Shown here piece after piece: positions 59,531-64,000 of a stretch of DNA of 64,000 nt (position 1 is its first letter; each line of letters starts with the position of its first letter). The notes beneath the pieces were generated by a model. That model was not told the DNA's origin, did no database searches, and saw only the letters and a list, made by a program, of their open reading frames with translations. The stretch is from CAVVUC01 sp963751395 (GTDB lineage Bacteria; Verrucomicrobiota; Verrucomicrobiia; Chthoniobacterales; Chthoniobacteraceae). A program made the position numbers and the translations under genes. Location: positions 992,001-1,056,000 of the forward strand of contig CAVVUC010000002.1 in NCBI GenBank assembly GCA_963751395.1, read 5' to 3'.

Positions 59531-60556
59531 ATGAAAAAGGCCAGCAAGCCCGGAGCGGAAGGTTCGCCGAAACAAGGCACAAGGAAGGAGGCGAAGGGCA
59601 AGGCAGGTAAGGGAAAGAAGCGTGATCGGAAACCCCAGTTCCTACCGATGCCACCCGACGAATGGCTCGAATCAGAAAGAGCGCGGAAGAAATCGACACC
59701 CGCAAACCCCACGCTTCCCGTGCAGATTGAGGAACCCGTTGAGCCACCTTTTTTCATTCCGCAGCGCTTCCAGAAGCGACTGCTTAAAAAGGAAGACTTG
59801 CCCAGCGAGCTTCAACTGCAAATTGAACACGGGCCTTTCTGGATGAAAGCCGACTTTTGGCGGCAGGTGGCAAAGATTTGGAACGAGCAACACGGGGAGG
59901 ATGACATGCAGCGTTACTGCAATTTTTTGGCGCGTGAATGGGAACTCTCAGAGGGGATTATCGACCACCGAATTTACCGGCTTCTTGCAAAGGCGACGAT
60001 AGCGGTCTTCCAAGAATCGTGTGAGCGATTGAAAATGTTATGGCGTCACAAGCTGGACGCCGAGCGACGTTACAGCCAGCGGATGCTACCGGCATATAAC
60101 ATCCTCGGCTTGATCTACCGGCAACAGTTCACGCTTCCAAATCAACCCTTGAGAACAGAACCGGAGAAGCTGCCCGATTTTGAAAAGGCGCGGGTTTCAG
60201 CAATACGGGCAACATGGAAAGCAGCGGGAAAAGACTGTGAACAATTTTTAGAAAACCGGCTCAATGATATGTTGCTCAAATCGGGGGCCATCAAGTGCAG
60301 CAAAGCGCCGTCGAAGCGGATTCGCAAAACAACTCCTTTCGAGAAAAATCCAAGAGTTTTCGTTTGTGGAAATTGGATTCAGTGTCACCTCTGGTTGATG
60401 ACGCCGAAAGCTCGCCGGTCTTTCGCGAAAATGCGTTGCGCGAGCGGTATCAGCTCTGGAGCGCTGATTAAAATCATCAAACGGGCACAACTTTACTGCC
60501 ATCCGTATCCACCGATTAACGTCGTCAATCAGGACGGAACATTGGCGGCAAAGTAG
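59531..60556 (+). CDS. Hypothetical protein of the integrative element
   Basis: 341 residues. Very basic N-terminus (KKASKPGAEGSPKQGTRKEA then GKGKKRDRK), then FLPMPPDEWLESERARKKST, and a helical central part LREWELSEG-like LAREWELSEGIIDHRIYRLL and FQESCERLKMLWRHKLDAER. The C-terminus has NPRVFVCGNWIQCHLWLMTP. A nucleic-acid-binding or relaxosome-type role is possible from the charge, but I cannot assign a family. Starts 13 bp after the PIN gene. Confidence 0.65.
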   Translation: MKKASKPGAEGSPKQGTRKEAKGKAGKGKKRDRKPQFLPMPPDEWLESERARKKSTPANPTLPVQIEEPVEPPFFIPQRFQKRLLKKEDLPSELQLQIEHGPFWMKADFWRQVAKIWNEQHGEDDMQRYCNFLAREWELSEGIIDHRIYRLLAKATIAVFQESCERLKMLWRHKLDAERRYSQRMLPAYNILGLIYRQQFTLPNQPLRTEPEKLPDFEKARVSAIRATWKAAGKDCEQFLENRLNDMLLKSGAIKCSKAPSKRIRKTTPFEKNPRVFVCGNWIQCHLWLMTPKARRSFAKMRCASGISSGALIKIIKRAQLYCHPYPPINVVNQDGTLAAK

Positions 60557-60606
60557 GAATTGCGAGGGCCTGCCAATTTGTCCTGACAGGACAAAACCGG
60601 ACAGAA

Positions 60607-60987
60607 TTGACACGGCGGCAGGTGGCAAAGCTGTCAGTAGTTTCGTCGAGACTGAACCGCGACGTTGCTGACGTGAATATCACCAGTAACAAAAAAGCGG
60701 CTAGCAATCCCGCTCAAACAACGATCGCTCCGGCCACAGCATCACCGGCTTCTGACGCTGAATTTGTCGATGCCGTTGGCCTTCAATTCCGGTTCGGAAT
60801 AAAAAGAAGTCTCGCCTACGCCTTGCTCGCGGACGGCGCGATTAAAAGCGTTTCACTGAGGCGCAAAGGTCAACTTCGCGGGAAGCGTCTTTTCGATGTG
60901 GCGAGTGTTCGGGCTTACCTCAATGCCCAGATGGGGGAGCGTAGTAATGAACGCTCCACCACTCCCAAAAAAAGCGCCGCTGGTTAG
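60607..60987 (+). CDS. HTH/excisionase-like protein of the integrative element
   Basis: About 126 residues from TTG 60607; the true start is unclear. The C-terminal half FVDAVGLQFRFGIKRSLAYA then LLADGAIKSVSLRRKGQLRG and KRLFDVASVRAYLNAQ fits the winged-helix excisionase/MerR-like DNA-binding domain (AlpA type). Its N-terminus is low complexity. Probably directs excision or represses the element. Overlaps the next small frame. Confidence 0.55.
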   Translation: MTRRQVAKLSVVSSRLNRDVADVNITSNKKAASNPAQTTIAPATASPASDAEFVDAVGLQFRFGIKRSLAYALLADGAIKSVSLRRKGQLRGKRLFDVASVRAYLNAQMGERSNERSTTPKKSAAG

Positions 60988-61099
60988 GGCGACGCGGAGC
61001 GGTTCAAAACTCTACTTGCATGGTATAGAAACAGGCGCGGATGTCAACTTCGCTGTCATGCAGTTTTCACCCTTGGACAAAATCAGAGCCGCCCCATGA
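60947..61099 (+). CDS. Small hypothetical protein overlapping both neighbours
   Basis: 50 residues from ATG 60947: NAPPLPKKAPLVRATRSGSK then LYLHGIETGADVNFAVMQFS. The ATG lies within the HTH gene and the stop overlaps the ATG of the DnaB-like gene (ATGA), which is typical of a small coupled gene. No family recognised. Confidence 0.4.
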   Translation: MNAPPLPKKAPLVRATRSGSKLYLHGIETGADVNFAVMQFSPLDKIRAAP

Positions 61100-62646
61100 G
61101 CGCTGCATCCACCAACGGGCGCGAGCTTCCGCAAAGCGCAGACGCAGAACGCGGCGTGTTGGGTTCAATTCTGAGGGAGCCGCAGCGCATCATGCCAATC
61201 ATTGAGCGACAAATTGGAAAGAGCTATTTCCACATTCCCGCGCATCAAGTCATCTACGGCGCGCTCAAGGAAATGCACGGTGATTGCGAGCCGATCGACG
61301 CGATAACACTCACCACATACCTCGCAGACCACAAACTGCTCGACGCGGCAGGCGGAGCAGCGGCACTCACCGAGCTTGTAACGTCGATGCCGACGACTGC
61401 CAACATCCAAAGCTATGTTTCAATACTTCGTGAGAAGCAGTTCTTGCGGCAGACAATCGAAAGGTGCGGCAGTCTTGTTGACAAGGCTTATACGGCAGTA
61501 GATGAAACCGACATCACGGCAATCGCCGCGCAGACGCAAGAGGCGGCAGACTTTGTTTCAAAACTTGCACTCGCTGGCAAGCTGCCATCAACGCGGCCGC
61601 TCACGGACTTTCACAATCTTGAAATCGACAAATCCAAGACGATCTTGGGCGACCGCTGGCTATGCAAGGAAGGCGGCGCTTTGTTTGTCGGGCCTAGTGG
61701 CATCGGCAAATCGTCGGCGTCAGTTCAACAGGATATACTTTGGGCGCTGGGCAGACCGGCTTTCGGCATTGCACCGGCAAGACCGCTGAAAATCCTATGC
61801 ATTCAAGCCGAGGACGACGAGGGCGACATTTCCGAAATGGTGACTGGCGTTGTCCGAGGACTCGCAATCGAATCCGATGAACTGGCACAGATACGGGAGA
61901 GCGTGTTTTACGTGTCGGAGAAATCGCACACCGGCTTGGCGTTTCAACAGAAAATCGTGAGGCCGCTACTCTCCGAGCACCGCCCAGATTTGCTTCGCAT
62001 CAATCCTTTGCTCGCGTATCTAGGCGGCGACATAAACGACGCCGAGGCAACCGCTGAATTTCTCCGCAATGGATTGAACCCTTTACTATCGGAGTTTCAA
62101 TGCGCGGCCTTGATCGCACATCACACGCCGAAAGCCATCAATCGGGACACATCCAACTGGCGCGGCTCAGATTGGATGTATTGCGGCGCGGGGAGTGCCG
62201 ACGTTACCAACTGGGCAAGGGCGGCACTTGTGATTGACCCGACACAATCGGATCATGTTTTCCGTTTCATTTCCGCCAAGCGCGGGCGGCGCATCGGCTG
62301 GGCTGACGAACAGGGAGAGGCTACAATCTTCCGGCATTTCTGCCATGCGAGCAACGGCTCAATGTTTTGGCGTGAGGCGACACCCGATGAAATCCCGAAA
62401 GGCGGAGGAAAGGCTGGCGCGGTCAAAAAGACGCCGGCAGACCTAAAGGCGCTCGTCCCGATGGAAGGCGCAATTCCAAAGAAGGTTTTGGTTTCGCTGG
62501 CACAAACTAACGAGATCGGAGTCAACCGCGCGCTTGGTTTCTTGGAGGAATTGCTTGAGTCGAAAGAGCTTTTCCCGTGGCGAATCAAACGATCGAGAAC
62601 AAACCCGGAAATCCTCATTTCCCGCCATGAACAGACCCTTGTTTGA
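61096..62646 (+). CDS. DnaB N-terminal domain fused to RepA-like AAA ATPase (element replication)
   Basis: 516 residues. Residues ~10-150 match the DnaB helicase N-terminal domain (LPQSADAERGVLGSILREPQ then YFHIPAHQVIYGALKEMHGD and AALTELVTSMPTTANIQSYV). Residues ~190-400 are a RecA-like ATPase with Walker A GALFVGPSGIGKSSASVQQD, RPLKILCIQAEDDEGDISEM and DLLRINPLLAYLGGDI then ALIAHHTPKA, as in RepA/AAA_25 primase-helicase loaders. Probably replicates or maintains the excised element. Confidence 0.88.
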   Translation: MSAASTNGRELPQSADAERGVLGSILREPQRIMPIIERQIGKSYFHIPAHQVIYGALKEMHGDCEPIDAITLTTYLADHKLLDAAGGAAALTELVTSMPTTANIQSYVSILREKQFLRQTIERCGSLVDKAYTAVDETDITAIAAQTQEAADFVSKLALAGKLPSTRPLTDFHNLEIDKSKTILGDRWLCKEGGALFVGPSGIGKSSASVQQDILWALGRPAFGIAPARPLKILCIQAEDDEGDISEMVTGVVRGLAIESDELAQIRESVFYVSEKSHTGLAFQQKIVRPLLSEHRPDLLRINPLLAYLGGDINDAEATAEFLRNGLNPLLSEFQCAALIAHHTPKAINRDTSNWRGSDWMYCGAGSADVTNWARAALVIDPTQSDHVFRFISAKRGRRIGWADEQGEATIFRHFCHASNGSMFWREATPDEIPKGGGKAGAVKKTPADLKALVPMEGAIPKKVLVSLAQTNEIGVNRALGFLEELLESKELFPWRIKRSRTNPEILISRHEQTLV

Positions 62647-62722
62647 GACTTCAACAGGGACTTTCACACTTTCACTGCGGGACTGTAATAGTCCAACGCG
62701 GGAGACTAAGGGAGACGCACAT

Positions 62723-62751
62723 ACACACCCCCTATGCTAATAGGGGTGTGT
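62723..62751 (+). terminator. Hairpin after the DnaB-like gene
   Basis: CACACCCCCTA pairs with TAGGGGTGTG (one bulged C, loop TGCTAA), then TGTGTCTGTC. Possible terminator or an element-end structure. Confidence 0.5.
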
Positions 62752-62816
62752 GTGTCTGTCTCTCTGGGGTGTGAGAGACTTTCACGGCATCAACATCACA
62801 ACGGCAAACTGCTGAA

Positions 62817-62924
62817 ATGATCGCACCGACACTGCCAGCACCCGACAAACTCGCGCCGCTCATCACGAAGTTGGAAACCGCAGAAGAAGGCTTTGACCAA
62901 CTCTCGAAGCAGCAGGGCGTTTGA
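62817..62924 (+). CDS. Short hypothetical frame, probable truncated gene
   Basis: 35 residues from ATG 62817: IAPTLPAPDKLAPLITKLET then AEEGFDQLSKQQG. Resembles the start of DUF3102-type proteins that follow replication genes in such elements, but stops early. Likely a truncated relic. Confidence 0.3.
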   Translation: MIAPTLPAPDKLAPLITKLETAEEGFDQLSKQQGV

Positions 62925-63020
62925 TGCGCGAATGTCGAGTAGAGGCGCTTTCAAAGTAGCATCTCGATTTGATGTCGTATATTAATGTGCTGATGAGCAC
63001 GGTTTCAGAAGCGTTCCGAT

Positions 63021-63386
63021 CTACTGTCTCTGGTCAGTCAAAGCAAGAATCCACGAAGCTAATTCGCAGAAGGGCGTATCGCTATCCGTGGTCACGAGCG
63101 ATTTCGAGGCTGGATGCTCTCGAAGAGTTTGAAACTGTGACATGGCAAATTGGTAAAAGATTCGTGTTCTGGCTTCATCCGCTCGCAGTTCTTGCACCGC
63201 GAATTGTTCTGTCGGAGCCACCTTCAACATTTCGGCAACGTCTCGCGCGTCTGGCAGCAAGGTGCCTACTGTTTCGGGGATCGGAACCTCCTCCAGAAAT
63301 TCTTTTAGACCTTGCTCGGTTGGAAAATTTCTCACGAGGGCTGAGAACTGACGATGAATCTTGTCGTAAAGAGGTTCAGTGGGCAT
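63021..63386 (-). CDS. Hypothetical protein
   Basis: 121 residues: TEPLYDKIHRQFSALVRNFP then TEQGLKEFLEEVPIPETVGT and DEARTRIFYQFAMSQFQTLR, a compact acidic helical protein with a plausible folded composition. The plus-strand frame at 62969-63433 overlaps it and is Arg/Ser-rich, so the minus strand is preferred. No family recognised. Between the integrative element and the PEP-CTERM gene. Confidence 0.5.
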   Translation of the reverse strand: MPTEPLYDKIHRQFSALVRNFPTEQGLKEFLEEVPIPETVGTLLPDARDVAEMLKVAPTEQFAVQELRADEARTRIFYQFAMSQFQTLREHPASKSLVTTDSDTPFCELASWILALTDQRQ

Positions 63387-63452
63387 TGAATCAATTCGAG
63401 GCCACTATTGTTTGTGAGTCTGCGAAGCAATAGCCGATCTTAAAACGGCAAA

Positions 63453-64000
63453 TCAGCGCGTACGCTTGCGCCAAGCGAGTAGCGACAGCAACCCAGCGCC
63501 GAGTAGGGCGTAGGTACTGGGTTCGGGGACGGCGGCGACACGAAAACCGATGAATTCGTTAGCCGAGTTCCCCGGAGTGGTGGCATAGCGGTTCGAGGCT
63601 TGCAGGTACTCCGAGAAGCAGTTCCAAGAGCCACCGCGGACCACACGATGCTCGGACGAACCATATCCACCAGAATAAGCGCTCTCGTTCCATTCAAAAA
63701 CATTTCCCGTCTACCCCTCTGTCCCATACGGACTCAGGCCGCCAGATTGATCCACCGCAGCAGGCACTGAAACGAAGCTGTTGTAAACCGCTGTTCCCGC
63801 TCCAGTTCCACTCGCCACCGCTGTCGGGGCGGTGTCGCTTCCCGTAGCATACTGCCAGTAGCCACCCACTCCTGCCCCCCCCTTTGTTCGGATCGTAATA
63901 CGCCGCCTTGTAATACTCATTCTCGCTCGGCAGAAAATAGTGCGCATTCGCGTTCCGATACAGATCATACGCGCCAGCACCAAGCGCAAAAGCTTGGCTC
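63453..64000 (-). CDS. Formylglycine-generating-enzyme-like (SUMF1) PEP-CTERM protein, partial, with frame defects
   Basis: C-terminal part only; the gene enters from the right edge. Visible: AHYFLPSENEYYKAAYYDPN then GVGGYWQYATGSDTAPTAVA, TGNVFEWNESAYSGGYGSSE, HRVVRGGSWNCFSEYLQASN and GFRVAAVPEPSTYALLGAGL with a basic end, the FGE-sulfatase fold plus a PEP-CTERM tail. A G8 run at 63875-63882 causes a +1 break, and TAG 63711-63713 interrupts the frame just before TGNVFEW. Secreted; such proteins are often non-catalytic PEP-CTERM relatives of FGE. Confidence 0.8.

Noticed and set aside
62969..63433. Plus-strand frame of 154 codons
   Set aside because: Overlaps a more protein-like minus-strand frame (63021-63386), is Arg/Ser-rich and has no known motif; one of the two is spurious and the minus strand is preferred.

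Overview
The window looks like a chromosomal stretch of a high-GC member of Verrucomicrobiota, most probably a Spartobacteria/Chthoniobacterales-type soil lineage. This is inferred from two PEP-CTERM-tailed proteins, Verrucomicrobia-style gene neighbourhoods, S23/four-helix-bundle and REP-transposase relics, and dispersed heptamer repeats. No ribosomal gene is present to prove it. The only RNA gene seen is tRNA-Arg(CCT).

Layout. 1-2.6 kb: pyrR-pyrB with a probable PyrR-binding hairpin over the pyrR ribosome site, a small conserved gene, and mrp. 2.6-10.8 kb: an accessory patch holding gene relics, a DUF433/DUF5615 toxin-antitoxin-like pair, dead REP-transposase pieces, a delta-60-repeat PEP-CTERM protein, two nearly identical group II introns joined head to tail, and a DUF4160/DUF2442/HTH trio. 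10.8-13.8 kb: pssA, an S23 four-helix-bundle gene boxed by inverted repeats, psd, and an alpha/beta-hydrolase-fold protein that has lost its nucleophile. 13.9-20 kb: the purine operon purS-purQ-purL-purF-purM, with overlapping start and stop codons from purL to purM. 20-28.5 kb: yqgE, vapBC, a pseudouridine synthase, a rex stub, ogg1-like glycosylase, yceH, a U32 RNA-hydroxylation-type protein, and an M20 dipeptidase. 28.6-38.5 kb: peptidoglycan genes, ilvC, crcB, DUF190, metH, and an APC permease with a UspA-like tail. 39-46 kb: type IV pilus/type II secretion genes (two GspE/PilB ATPases, PilT, PilC, a prepilin). 46-56 kb: nhaA, a repeat lipoprotein, DUF1015, a TPR protein, uvrA. 56-62.9 kb: tRNA-Arg flanked by a broken and an intact tyrosine recombinase, then a small integrative element (Phd/PIN pair, HTH protein, DnaB-N/RepA-like ATPase). 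63-64 kb: a hypothetical gene and a partial PEP-CTERM formylglycine-generating-enzyme-like protein.

The most unusual theme is a set of short palindromic repeat elements built from 7-bp (sometimes 8- or 9-bp) tandem units in inverted orientation around a short core. They sit inside housekeeping genes without breaking the reading frame (purL twice, uvrA, metH, purM), or at gene ends, where they supply the start, ribosome site or stop codon (crcB, S23 gene, U32 gene). A separate 150-bp element with perfect 27-bp inverted ends sits in frame in metH. The second theme is the tandem group II introns, where the downstream copy sits exactly at the 3' end of the upstream copy, whose last bases resemble the intron's exon-binding target.

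Caution on quality: ilvC, metH, uvrA, one GspE, the left integrase and the last gene carry single-base frame breaks, nearly all of them one extra base. Residual assembly error is a likely cause, so these genes may be intact in the living cell.
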